DNA from: Firmicutes bacterium ADurb.Bin193
GTDB taxonomy: Bacteria; Bacillota; Clostridia; Monoglobales; Firm-18
Direction: 5' to 3'
DNA length: 64,000 nt
Assembly: GCA_002070105.1 (NCBI GenBank)
Contig: MWCQ01000008.1
Location: 1 to 64,000, forward strand
The notes beneath the pieces were generated by a model. It did not search any database, was not told where the DNA came from, and was given only the letters and a program-made list of their open reading frames with translations. This document shows, piece after piece, positions 54,966 to 63,232 of this stretch; the stretch's first letter is position 1; every line of letters begins with the position of its first letter. A program made the position numbers and the translations under genes.

Positions 54966-57488
54966 ATGGAAAAGCTTATGATTTTGGACGGCAACAGCAT
55001 AGTAAACCGCGCCTTTTACGGTATACGCCTTCTTACCAACAGTGAGGGGCTTTATACCAATGCGGTTTACGGCTTTTTGAACATACTGTTTAAGTATCTT
55101 GACGAGGAAAAGCCCGACTATTTATGCGTCGCCTTTGACCTTCCCGCCCCCACCTTCCGACATCAGCAGTACGAGCAGTATAAAGCCCACAGAAAAGGTA
55201 TGCCCGACGAGCTTGCGGTTCAGATACCCGTACTTAAAGAGGTTTTGTCCGCAATGAATATCGCGATGTTTTCGCTTGAGGGTTTTGAGGCGGACGATAT
55301 AATAGGAACCGCGTCCGCACACTGCGAAAAAAGCGATAAGGAATGTGTTGTTCTGACGGGTGACCGGGACGGGCTTCAGCTTGCAACCGACAAAACGAGA
55401 ATCAAGCTTGTGACGACAAGGCTCGGAAGCTCCGAAACTACCGACTATACGGCAAAAACCGTCTTTGAGAAATACGGCGTCACTCCATCCGAATATATTG
55501 AAGTAAAAGGTCTTATGGGCGATTCGTCCGACAACATACCCGGCGTTGCGGGAATAGGCGAGAAAACAGCGTTTGAGCTTATAAAAGCGTTTCACAGCAT
55601 TGAAAATATATACGAAAACCTTTCCTCGCCCGAAATAAAGGACGGGGTAAGAAAAAAGCTTCAAGAGGGCAGGGACAGCGCTTTTATGAGCAGAAGTCTT
55701 GCTATGATCAACAAAAATGTTCCGATTGACATTGATTTTAAGCAATGCACGCTTAAGGACTATGACAACGATCGTCTTATTCCTCTTTTCAAAAGACTGA
55801 ATTTCAACAGCTTTATCACAAGGCTTAAACTCGAAGAAGCGCCGGTTGCGAAACAGGAGGCGATTGTAACCTCGGATATCGCGGGCGTTAAGTCAAGACT
55901 TAAAAGCGCGGGGATGATGTTTTACCGTATTTATGACGGCAAAATCGCCGTTTCTACGGGTAAGGACGATATTGTTACCGTTCCCTGCGTGCCTGAGGAT
56001 TTTTCCGATGTTTTTTCCGACCCCGATATTAAAAAAATAGGGCATGATATAAAATCCGACCTTACCGCCGGAATTGACATTAAGAATATTTATTTCGACA
56101 CCGCCATTGCGGCATATATCGTGTCGCCCTCAAAAACCGTATACGACATTGCCGCTCTTACGCTTGACTACCTCGGCTATGACACGCCCAATGAGCCTTC
56201 CGCCGCTCTTTCCTCCATTGTTGCGCTGTATGAGTATCTTAAAGGCGAGATAGAAAAATGCGGTCAGAACAAGCTTTTTTATGAAGTTGAAATGCCGCTT
56301 GTCGAAGTTCTCGCGGATATGCAAAAAATCGGGGTTGCGGTTGATACCCAAAAGCTCGGCGAGTTTTCTGATATGCTCGGAAAACGGATTAACGAACTTA
56401 CGGCTGAAATTTTTGCCTATGCGGATGGTGAGTTTAACATAAATTCCCCCAAACAGCTCGGAGAGGTTTTGTTCGAAAAGCTTCGCCTTCCCGTAATCAA
56501 AAAGACAAAAACAGGTTTTTCGACCGATGTCGAGGTTTTGGAAAGCCTTAAAGGGAGCCATGAAATAATTGATCTGATTATGGAATACCGCCATATTGTC
56601 AAGCTTAAGGGTACATACGCCGACGGGCTTATGGCGGTTATAAACCCCCAAACGGGTAGGATTCACTCAAGCTTTAACCAGACGGTTACGGTTACGGGGC
56701 GCATAAGCTCGACCGAGCCAAACCTTCAAAATATTCCGGTAAGAACCGCTTTGGGAAAGGAGATTCGCCGTGTATTCCGCGCGGGGAGCGATGATTTTGT
56801 TCTTGTCGATGCGGATTATTCACAGATTGAGCTTAGGGTTTTGGCACATATTGCGGCCGACGAAAATATGATAGACGCCTTCAAAGATGATGAGGACATT
56901 CATACCAGAACGGCCTCACAGGTTTTCGGAGTTCCGAGGGCTGAGGTTACGGAGCGAATGAGAACCCGCGCAAAGGCGGTAAACTTCGGTATTGTCTATG
57001 GGATAGGTGCGTTCAGTCTTTCGCAGGACCTTGGGATTTCGGTTTCCGAAGCGAAAAAATATATCGAAAACTATCTTAATACCTTCAGCGGCGTTAAAAG
57101 GTATATGGAGAGCATTATAGAAAAGGGAAAAGCCGACGGCTATGTAACCACCGTTTTGAACAGGCGGCGCTATCTTCCGGAGCTTAAAACAAACAATTTC
57201 GTTACGCGCTCATACGGTGAGAGGATTGCGCTTAACACACCCATACAGGGGAGCGCGGCGGACATTATAAAAATCGCAATGGTCAGGGTTTATAAAAGGC
57301 TTAAAAGCGAAGGGCTTGCCTCACGCCTTATTTTGCAGGTGCACGATGAACTTATTGTCGAGGCGAAAAAGGACGAGGCGGAGAGGGTTAAGGTCATACT
57401 TAAGGACGAGATGGAAAACGCTTTCACTCTTTCGGTACCGCTTAAGGTTGATATAGGCGTCGGCAAAACATGGTATGACACGAAGTAA
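54966..57488 (+). CDS. polA: DNA polymerase I
   Basis: An 840-residue polymerase for repair and Okazaki fragment processing. N-terminal 5'-3' exonuclease (F-D-L-P-A-P-T-F-R-H, G-D-S-S-D-N-I-P-G-V-A-G-I-G). The central 3'-5' exonuclease fold lacks the D-x-E metal ligands (R-I-Y-D-G-K occupies the first motif), so proofreading is probably absent, as in other Firmicutes Pol I. Family A polymerase motifs: D-Y-S-Q-I-E-L-R, R-x-x-A-K-A-V-N-F-G-I-V-Y-G and V-H-D-E. Confidence 0.96.
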   Translation: MEKLMILDGNSIVNRAFYGIRLLTNSEGLYTNAVYGFLNILFKYLDEEKPDYLCVAFDLPAPTFRHQQYEQYKAHRKGMPDELAVQIPVLKEVLSAMNIAMFSLEGFEADDIIGTASAHCEKSDKECVVLTGDRDGLQLATDKTRIKLVTTRLGSSETTDYTAKTVFEKYGVTPSEYIEVKGLMGDSSDNIPGVAGIGEKTAFELIKAFHSIENIYENLSSPEIKDGVRKKLQEGRDSAFMSRSLAMINKNVPIDIDFKQCTLKDYDNDRLIPLFKRLNFNSFITRLKLEEAPVAKQEAIVTSDIAGVKSRLKSAGMMFYRIYDGKIAVSTGKDDIVTVPCVPEDFSDVFSDPDIKKIGHDIKSDLTAGIDIKNIYFDTAIAAYIVSPSKTVYDIAALTLDYLGYDTPNEPSAALSSIVALYEYLKGEIEKCGQNKLFYEVEMPLVEVLADMQKIGVAVDTQKLGEFSDMLGKRINELTAEIFAYADGEFNINSPKQLGEVLFEKLRLPVIKKTKTGFSTDVEVLESLKGSHEIIDLIMEYRHIVKLKGTYADGLMAVINPQTGRIHSSFNQTVTVTGRISSTEPNLQNIPVRTALGKEIRRVFRAGSDDFVLVDADYSQIELRVLAHIAADENMIDAFKDDEDIHTRTASQVFGVPRAEVTERMRTRAKAVNFGIVYGIGAFSLSQDLGISVSEAKKYIENYLNTFSGVKRYMESIIEKGKADGYVTTVLNRRRYLPELKTNNFVTRSYGERIALNTPIQGSAADIIKIAMVRVYKRLKSEGLASRLILQVHDELIVEAKKDEAERVKVILKDEMENAFTLSVPLKVDIGVGKTWYDTK

Positions 57489-57584
57489 AGCCAACCGACG
57501 ACGACAACAAAGAAAGACGCAAAATTAACGCGGCGGGGGCTGTGTGTGTTCAACTCCCCAATGCTTTAGCAAGGAGAATTTAAG

Positions 57585-58172
57585 ATGATTATCGGATTGA
57601 CGGGCGGAAGCGGAAGCGGAAAAACAACCCTTTGCAGGGCCGCTCTTGATTTGGGCTACTATGTCATAAACGCGGATAAGGTCGGGCATGGTATTCTTTT
57701 AAAGGGCGGCGCCGCATACAATGAAATAGCGGAAAGTTTCGGAAGCGAAATTCTTGCGCCCGACGGGGAGATTGACAGGAAAAAGCTCGGCTCCGTCGTG
57801 TTTTCGGACGGTGAAAAGCTTTTGCTGTTAAACAGAATTACTCACCCTAAAATTACAGCGGAAATTAAAAATATGATAAAAGACCGAAAGGGCGTTGTTG
57901 TAATTGAGGCGGCTGCACTTTTCGAAAGCGGATTTAACAAACTTTGTGACATCGTTATAGCCGTACTTGCGCCGGAGGCAGAGCGCATAAGGCGTATATC
58001 CGAAAGGGACGGACTTTCTATTGAGGACGCAGCAAAGCGGATTAAAAGCCAGAAAAGCGATGAGTTTTACATTGAAAATGCCGACATCATAATAGAAAAC
58101 GACGGCGATACATATTCCCTTTATAAAAAAGGTCTTGTGGTTTTTGAGGAGGCGACGAATGGGAAAGTTTGA
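57585..58172 (+). CDS. coaE: Dephospho-CoA kinase
   Basis: A 195-residue P-loop kinase for the last step of CoA synthesis. Walker A G-L-T-G-G-S-G-S-G-K-T-T at the N-terminus, then D-K-V-G-H and the lid region R-R-I-S-E-R-D-G. AAGGAGAA precedes the ATG. Its 3' end overlaps the transglycosylase gene by 14 bp. Confidence 0.95.
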   Translation: MIIGLTGGSGSGKTTLCRAALDLGYYVINADKVGHGILLKGGAAYNEIAESFGSEILAPDGEIDRKKLGSVVFSDGEKLLLLNRITHPKITAEIKNMIKDRKGVVVIEAAALFESGFNKLCDIVIAVLAPEAERIRRISERDGLSIEDAAKRIKSQKSDEFYIENADIIIENDGDTYSLYKKGLVVFEEATNGKV

Positions 58173-58701
58173 AAAAGCAATTGTTTTTATACTTGCCCTG
58201 TGCCTTGCTCTTTTGGTCGGGAATCTGGTACTTCAAAAGATTTATCCGCTTTATTATTACGATATAATAACGGTTAATGCGGAAAAGTACGGTATAGACC
58301 CGCTTTTCGTCGCAAGCGTAATCCACGCCGAAAGTCGTTTTCCGGCCGAGGCAACCTCACACAGGCAGGCGAAAGGGCTTATGCAGATGAAGGAGGACAC
58401 CGCCCTGTGGAGCGCAAAACAGATGGGACTTTCGGATTTTACAGTAAGCTCGCTTTATGTACCCGAAACAAATATAATGCTCGGAGTCTGGTATCTTGAC
58501 TACCTTTCGGAGTATTTTGAGTATGACCGCACCCTTGCCCTCGCGGCGTACAATGCGGGCATGGGGAATGTAAGAAAATGGCTTGAGAATCCGGAGTACT
58601 CAAAGGACGGAAAAACCCTTTCCCGCATACCCTACCCCGAAACACGAAGGTATATAAGGAAGGTTAAAAATAATTACGCTGTGTATAAGTTGCTTTATTA
58701 A
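58159..58701 (+). CDS. Membrane-anchored soluble lytic transglycosylase (SLT family)
   Basis: 180 residues from ATG 58159 (GAGGAGGCG upstream, within coaE). One N-terminal transmembrane helix (about 7-27), then an SLT domain with catalytic Glu in H-A-E-S-R-F, Q-A-K-G-L-M-Q-M and A-A-Y-N-A-G-M-G-N-V. It cleaves peptidoglycan glycan strands on the outer face of the membrane. The polA-coaE-SLT order is a frequent clostridial neighbourhood. Confidence 0.92.
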   Translation: MGKFEKAIVFILALCLALLVGNLVLQKIYPLYYYDIITVNAEKYGIDPLFVASVIHAESRFPAEATSHRQAKGLMQMKEDTALWSAKQMGLSDFTVSSLYVPETNIMLGVWYLDYLSEYFEYDRTLALAAYNAGMGNVRKWLENPEYSKDGKTLSRIPYPETRRYIRKVKNNYAVYKLLY

Positions 58702-58758
58702 ATCCCCGATTTAGCGGGCGGAAATTCAAAATACCTATTGACAATCAAGAATTTTTTT

Positions 58759-58784
58759 CGGAAGAGTCAAGACTCTTCCCTACA
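58759..58784. repeat. Palindromic repeat family A, copy 2
   Basis: CGGAAGAGTCAAGACTCTTC followed by CCTACA, sharing the frame of the copy at 33142-33168. Confidence 0.6.
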
Positions 58785-58823
58785 CTTTAGCCACAATATA
58801 AATATTCAAAGGAGAAATGAAAT

Positions 58824-60212
58824 ATGGAAATTAAGTATAAGGTCAAAAACTGCTGGGAGGCGGCAGGCGACAGCGATAAAAGCGAGGTTACTCCCTTTTG
58901 TGAGGGGTACAAGAACTTTATGGACAATGCCAAAACAGAGAGAGAGGCGGCGTCTTTGGCTGTAATGCTTGCCGAGCAAAAGGGCTTTCGTGACATTGAT
59001 TCGGTAACCGCCCTTAAAAAGGGGGATAAAATCTATATCAAAAATCGCGGGAAAAGCGTTATGCTTGCCGTTATGGGCGAGGATTCGCTAAAAGGCTTTA
59101 ATATCGTTGCCGCACATATAGATGCGCCGAGAATAGACCTTAAGCAAAATCCTCTATATGAGGATTTGGAGCTTGCGTTTTTCAAGACCCATTATTACGG
59201 CGGAATTAAAAAGTACCAATGGCTTGCCATTCCGCTTTCCATTCACGGTGTTATTGTTTTGGGCGACGGCACGAAGGTTAATGTCATTGTCGGCGAGGAC
59301 GACAGCGACCCCGTGTTTTGCATAACCGACCTTCTTCCTCATCTTGCGCAGGAGCAGATGGGCAAAAAAATGTCCGAGGCCGTTACAGGCGAGGGGCTTA
59401 ATCTTCTTGTGGGAAGCATCCCCGGAAAGGATGAAAAGGACAAGGTTAAGGGAGCAGTATTAGAGCTTCTGCATGATAAATACGGTATTTGCGAGGAGGA
59501 TTTTATAAGTGCGGAGCTTGAAATAGTCCCCTCGTCAAAGGCGCGTGATCTGGGCTTTGACCGAAGCATGATTGCCGCATACGGACAGGACGACAGAGTT
59601 TGCGCCTACACCGCGCTTGCGGGGATTTTGGAAACCGAAAACCCCTCAAAAACCGCAATTTGCATGCTTGCCGACAAGGAGGAAATCGGAAGCATGGGAA
59701 ATACGGGTATGAAATCCCGCTTTTTTGAGGATTCGGTTGCAAAAATCATATCCCTCGAAAAGGCCGCAAAAGGCGAAGCGTACAACGATTTGATGATAAG
59801 ACAGGCATTTGCCTCATCATTCTGCCTTTCGGCTGATGTAGGGGCGGCGGTCGACCCTAATTATAAGGATGTTTCCGAGCTTTCGAATGCGCCGAGGATA
59901 AACGGCGGGGTAATGATAACAAAGTACACGGGCTCAAAGGGCAAGGCAAACTCGTCCGACGCAAGCGCCGAGCTTGTGGGAAGAATAAGAAAGCTTTTCA
60001 ACGATAATAAAATAATATGGCAGATAGGAGAGCTTGGGAAGGTCGATCAGGGCGGCGGCGGAACCGTTGCGCAGGATTTGGCAAACCTTAACATAGAAAC
60101 GGTGGATTGCGGCGTGCCTCTTTTATCAATGCATTCGCCGATGGAAATCTCGGGGAAAATGGATGTGTATATGGCTTATAAGGCCTATAAAGCATTTTAC
60201 TCCTCGATATAA
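58824..60212 (+). CDS. M18-family aminopeptidase
   Basis: A 462-residue zinc aminopeptidase. Metal ligands in A-A-H-I-D-A-P-R (near 98), D-D-R-V-C-A-Y (near 256), A-D-K-E-E-I-G-S-M-G (near 290) and a C-terminal H-S-P-M-E. Length and the opening Y-K-V-K-N-C-W-E match the clostridial LAP4-like group. CAAAGGAG precedes the start. Role in peptide turnover. Confidence 0.92.
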   Translation: MEIKYKVKNCWEAAGDSDKSEVTPFCEGYKNFMDNAKTEREAASLAVMLAEQKGFRDIDSVTALKKGDKIYIKNRGKSVMLAVMGEDSLKGFNIVAAHIDAPRIDLKQNPLYEDLELAFFKTHYYGGIKKYQWLAIPLSIHGVIVLGDGTKVNVIVGEDDSDPVFCITDLLPHLAQEQMGKKMSEAVTGEGLNLLVGSIPGKDEKDKVKGAVLELLHDKYGICEEDFISAELEIVPSSKARDLGFDRSMIAAYGQDDRVCAYTALAGILETENPSKTAICMLADKEEIGSMGNTGMKSRFFEDSVAKIISLEKAAKGEAYNDLMIRQAFASSFCLSADVGAAVDPNYKDVSELSNAPRINGGVMITKYTGSKGKANSSDASAELVGRIRKLFNDNKIIWQIGELGKVDQGGGGTVAQDLANLNIETVDCGVPLLSMHSPMEISGKMDVYMAYKAYKAFYSSI

Positions 60213-60229
60213 AACAGTCTACAAGCGAC

Positions 60230-60263
60230 AAAAAGCGTATATTCTACGGGATATGCGCTTTTT
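60230..60263 (+). terminator. Terminator after the aminopeptidase gene
   Basis: AAAAAGCG-ATAT / ATAT-CGCTTTTT stem-loop 18 bp after the stop. Confidence 0.75.
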
Positions 60264-60365
60264 CGACACCTTATGCGCTGATTATGAATAAAATAATAGT
60301 GTGCAAAACTATTCCTTAATTTTGCGCTGTACAAATAATATCAAAATGAAAGGATTACGGTAATT

Positions 60366-60560
60366 ATGAGTAGAAATTGTAACAATCGAAACGATGTATT
60401 GGGTGTCGGAACCTGCGCTCCTCCCGGGTTTGCCTGCAGGCTTAATGTAGAAGATGTCGAATGCAGATTCATTGATCCGGACGCATGCTGCAAATGCTTC
60501 TGCTGCAAAATTCCGAGAAATTTCAGTGTTGAGGCAGCAAACGAATTCCGTCGCGACTGA
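60366..60560 (+). CDS. Small cysteine-rich protein, unknown function
   Basis: A 64-residue protein with eight cysteines, including A-C-C-K-C-F-C-C-K near the C-terminus. ATGAAAGGATTACGG upstream gives an AAAGGA ribosome binding site. No signal peptide. In a spore-former such proteins are sometimes coat or metal-binding proteins, but I do not recognise the family. Confidence 0.7.
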   Translation: MSRNCNNRNDVLGVGTCAPPGFACRLNVEDVECRFIDPDACCKCFCCKIPRNFSVEAANEFRRD

Positions 60561-60586
60561 TAAAAAGCATCCCATCCAAGGTAAAC

Positions 60587-60616
60587 AAAGGACTGCCCTA
60601 AAGGGGCAGCCCTTTT
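60587..60616 (+). terminator. Terminator of the Cys-rich gene
   Basis: AAAGG-CTGCCC-TAAA-GGGGCAG-CCTTTT, 26 bp after the stop. Confidence 0.85.
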
Positions 60617-60631
60617 CTATCCCGAAAAAAT

Positions 60632-60659
60632 AGCTGTAAAGTGTATGTGCTTTACAGCT
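60632..60659 (-). terminator. Terminator of the small membrane protein gene
   Basis: AGCTGTAAAG/CTTTACAGCT stem; on the minus strand followed by ATTTTTT. Confidence 0.8.
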
Positions 60660-60676
60660 TATTCATTTTCTGTTGA

Positions 60677-60937
60677 TTAGTCCTCACTATACTTTTTGGA
60701 AAAGTAGTCAAACATAAGTCCGCCTATTATGATTTCAGCGGCTATTGTTACCGCCGCCTCGACAATATGCTTTGACAAAGCCGACTGATAAATACTGTAA
60801 TCGGTTGAGTATATGTTCATAAGATACAGAATAAGACCTGCAAGGACAAGAAGGCAGGCAAGCTGCATACCATACTTTAATATGTGCGTCGAGACCTTGT
60901 CAAGCTTGTCAAAACGGGATTTGATTTTCTCTATCAC
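60677..60937 (-). CDS. Small two-helix membrane protein, unknown function
   Basis: An 86-residue protein with membrane segments at about 24-44 and 60-78, separated by an extracellular loop. GTG start. Directly upstream on the minus strand is a run of ten G (60946-60955), which sits where the Shine-Dalgarno sequence should be. A clear terminator follows. I do not recognise the family. Confidence 0.65.
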   Translation of the reverse strand: MIEKIKSRFDKLDKVSTHILKYGMQLACLLVLAGLILYLMNIYSTDYSIYQSALSKHIVEAAVTIAAEIIIGGLMFDYFSKKYSED

Positions 60938-60945
60938 CTATGCCA

Positions 60946-60955
60946 CCCCCCCCCC
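60946..60955 (-). promoter_or_regulatory. Poly-G(10) tract at the ribosome binding site position
   Basis: Ten consecutive G on the minus strand, eight bases before the GTG of the small membrane protein. Length changes by slippage could alter translation. Confidence 0.45.
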
Positions 60956-61193
60956 GGTATAACGCTCCTACTATAATGGTATCACACCGTGTCAGTCGGT
61001 GCAAGCCGTAATAATTGCCTCCTCAGGAAGTATAATACAGTATAAGGCGCAAAAGAAAACAGTATTTTGCGTTCGGAGTTAAAATGGATATTGACTTGAA
61101 GGCGCAAATATGTTATCCTATTACAGCGGTTTGATTTTTTGCACCGTATTCTACCGCTAAAAATAACCCCTTTATTGTTTGGAGGGAAAAGCG

Positions 61194-61646
61194 ATGTCCG
61201 CCACAGATAATATGGCGCTTGCGCTTTCGCAGGCAGAAATGGCTATGGATAAGGGCGAGATTCCTGTCGGTGCCGTTATTGTAAAGGATGGCGCGGTTAT
61301 CGCTAAGGCGCACAATCTTCGGGAGAAAAGCGGGAGCGTTTTCGCCCATGCCGAGGCTATAGCGATTGAAATGGCGTGTAAGGCCGTCGGAGGCTGGCGT
61401 CTGGACGGCTGCGACATTTATGTAACGCTTGAGCCATGCCCCATGTGCGCGGGCGCAATCATCCAGGCAAGAATCGCAAATGTCTATTTCGGCAGTTATG
61501 ACAGGAAAAACGGCGCTTTCGGAACGGTTGCGGACCTTTCAAGCTTTAAATGGACGCATAAGCCCGTTGTTTACGGCGGTATTATGGAGGATGAGTGCGG
61601 AGCTCTATTAAAAACCTTTTTTTCAAATCTTCGGGCCGAAGGCTGA
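61194..61646 (+). CDS. tadA: tRNA-specific adenosine deaminase
   Basis: A 150-residue enzyme that converts A34 to inosine in tRNA-Arg(ACG). ATG 61194 with GGAGGG upstream; a TTG 15 bp earlier overlaps that site. Zinc motif H-A-E-A-I-A-I-E and P-C-P-M-C-A-G-A-I. It precedes the tRNA cluster. Confidence 0.95.
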   Translation: MSATDNMALALSQAEMAMDKGEIPVGAVIVKDGAVIAKAHNLREKSGSVFAHAEAIAIEMACKAVGGWRLDGCDIYVTLEPCPMCAGAIIQARIANVYFGSYDRKNGAFGTVADLSSFKWTHKPVVYGGIMEDECGALLKTFFSNLRAEG

Positions 61647-61705
61647 ATATACTTGGAATTAAATCGCAGGACAAGCTGATGATTGCTTTAGCATGTTTTC
61701 TGTAC

Positions 61706-61794
61706 GGAGAGGTATCGAAGTGGTCATAACGGGCCTGACTCGAAATCAGGTGACGGGCAACCGTCCGTGGGTTCGAATCCCACCCTCTCCGCCA
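61706..61794 (+). tRNA. tRNA-Ser (CGA)
   Basis: 89 nt with encoded CCA. Acceptor GGAGAGG/CCTCTCC, anticodon loop CTCGAAA (61739-61745), long variable arm typical of class II tRNA-Ser, T arm GGG-TTCGAAT-CCC. Confidence 0.95.
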
Positions 61795-61832
61795 TATCAA
61801 AAATTCCATACGAAGTATGGGGTTTTTGATAT
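61795..61832 (+). terminator. Terminator after tRNA-Ser
   Basis: ATATCAAAAA-TCCATAC / GTATGG-TTTTTGATAT, a long near-perfect hairpin directly after the CCA end. Confidence 0.75.
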
Positions 61833-61844
61833 GGAATTAAGTTA

Positions 61845-61921
61845 GGCGGGATTCGAAGGAGCGCGGCCGCCGCCGGTGGCGGATGAAGGTCGTGCGACCG
61901 GCCCGTGAGGGGAATCCCACC
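61845..61921. other. GC-rich structured element between tRNA genes
   Basis: About 77 bp, far more GC-rich than its surroundings. The ends pair (GGCGGGATTC/GAATCCCACC), and inside are CCGCC/GGCGG and GGTCG-TG-CGACC hairpins. The left end carries GATTCGAA, which looks like a T-loop in reverse orientation. It may be a tRNA-derived mobile or integration scar, or a small RNA; not identified. Confidence 0.5.
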
Positions 61922-62051
61922 AAAAGCGACATCTTATGATGTCTTAAATAAGAAATAAAAGTGAATAGATAATAAATATTCGTCGTGTGAATATATTTGT
62001 CGCTTTTGTATTATTCTCTATTATTTATTATCTTTATCTCTTCTTTCACAT

Positions 62052-62127
62052 GGGGCATTAGCGCAGCTGGGAGCGCACCACACTGGCAGTGTGGGGGTCA
62101 GGGGTTCGAATCCCCTATGCTCCACCA
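62052..62127 (+). tRNA. tRNA-Ala (GGC)
   Basis: 76 nt with encoded CCA. Acceptor GGGGCAT/ATGCTCC includes the G3-U70 alanine identity pair. Anticodon loop CTGGCAG (62083-62089). Confidence 0.95.
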
Positions 62128-62132
62128 ACGAA

Positions 62133-62195
62133 GTTGCTAGTTGCTAGTTGCTAGTTGCTAGTTGCTAGTTATCAGTTATCAGTTGCCAGGAGTAA
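62133..62195. repeat. 7-bp microsatellite-like tandem repeat
   Basis: About five direct copies of TTGCTAG, then two degenerate ATCAGTT units, between the two tRNA-Ala genes. Confidence 0.8.
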
Positions 62196-62227
62196 AACCT
62201 CTTATTATTGATAACTGCAATATTTGT

Positions 62228-62303
62228 AGGGGTGTGGCTCAGTTGGGAGAGCGCTTGCTTCGCATGTAAGAGGTCAGGGGTTCGAATCCCCTCATCTCCA
62301 CCA
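62228..62303 (+). tRNA. tRNA-Ala (CGC) with an A1-C72 mismatch
   Basis: 76 nt with encoded CCA. T8, D arm, anticodon loop TTCGCAT (62259-62265) and T arm AGGGG-TTCGAAT-CCCCT are normal. The acceptor AGGGGTG/CATCTCC keeps G3-U70, but the first pair is A-C. Probably functional. Confidence 0.9.
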
Positions 62304-63079
62304 AAAATAAAGGGAACCCGTAGGGTTTCTTTTTATTTTTGTATTAAAGGGGATTCGAACCCTGAGAGGACCTTTTATGCAAGCATGAGGTATACGAACC
62401 CGCATAGGTTTTGAGCGGCGGATTTCCGCCCATACGGCGCAAAATCTCTTGTCAATATATCAAGTATTACCCGCAAGCAGACAAAGGGGATGATTCTGTT
62501 GTTTTCACTAATTCTTTCAACAATCCCCTTGCTAATTCTACATAGCACAAAGTGATGGTTATTTTGTGTTTTTTAATTCTCCTTACCATTCTAAAACTTA
62601 GCCTTGTAAGCCGACTGATTTGCCTTATTATAATAAAGAATTATACCACTTATTATTTTGTGTCAATTATTGCCGAACGGAATAAAACAGAAGGGCGGTT
62701 TATTTGTTTAATCAATAAAGAGAGAAAACTGTTCCTCTTGCTTTTTTTGCTAATTTGCAAAAACATAGAAACCATCCCCCCTTCCTCTCCCCTTGTTGTG
62801 CTGAAAGCCTGTTCGCCTTGTAGTCGTACTTGATTCGGTTGCCGTTGCGGTGCTTGTTATATTCGGCATACCGTAAAAATGTTACAAAAAAGATACTTAT
62901 ATAGAATCGTTCCCTGCCACATTTTTACCCATAAATTTTGTGAATTTAATTTTTTTCAATATGCCATACTTTTGCCATATTTAAGTGTTAGACTATATCC
63001 ATAGCACAGGTTATTATCCTAATGTTTAATAATTTATTGATTAAGAAATTAAGCATATTACCTAAAGGAGATGCTTTAA
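62304..63079. other. 776-bp region without a supported gene
   Basis: Contains a GGGGATTCGAACCCTGAGAG segment (62349-62368) that looks like a reversed T-arm fragment, and a perfect GGCGGA-TT-TCCGCC hairpin (62417-62430). The remainder is AT-rich. A 93-codon frame at 62552-62833 lacks a ribosome binding site and has a low-complexity sequence, so it is not called. Confidence 0.4.
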
Positions 63080-63196
63080 ATGAAATGGTTTAAGAAATTT
63101 ATTAATTGGCTTATAAAAGCAAACCAGAATAGTTTTAACGGGCAGAGGCTTGATTGTTGTCAATTAAATAAAAACAATCAACATAACGGCAGATAA
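63080..63196 (+). CDS. LDCC-motif micropeptide, putative metal-binding
   Basis: A 38-residue peptide starting M-K-W-F-K-K-F-I-N-W-L and containing R-L-D-C-C-Q-L-N. AAAGGAG stands 10 bp before the ATG, so translation is well supported. I recall a small-protein family described by its LDCC motif and putative metal binding; the match rests on that motif and on the metal-related gene 36 bp downstream. The amphipathic N-terminus suggests membrane association. Confidence 0.7.
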   Translation: MKWFKKFINWLIKANQNSFNGQRLDCCQLNKNNQHNGR

Positions 63197-63232
63197 AAAG
63201 TAAAAGGCGAATTTAAAGGGAGAAGTGATTGT

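Noticed and set aside
62133-62195. CRISPR-like array between the tRNA-Ala genes
   Set aside because: The unit is 7 bp with no spacers; it is a simple tandem repeat. No cas gene is in the window.
62552-62833. 93-codon frame of hydrophobic composition
   Set aside because: No Shine-Dalgarno sequence, low-complexity Leu/Ile content from AT-rich DNA, and no recognisable domain.
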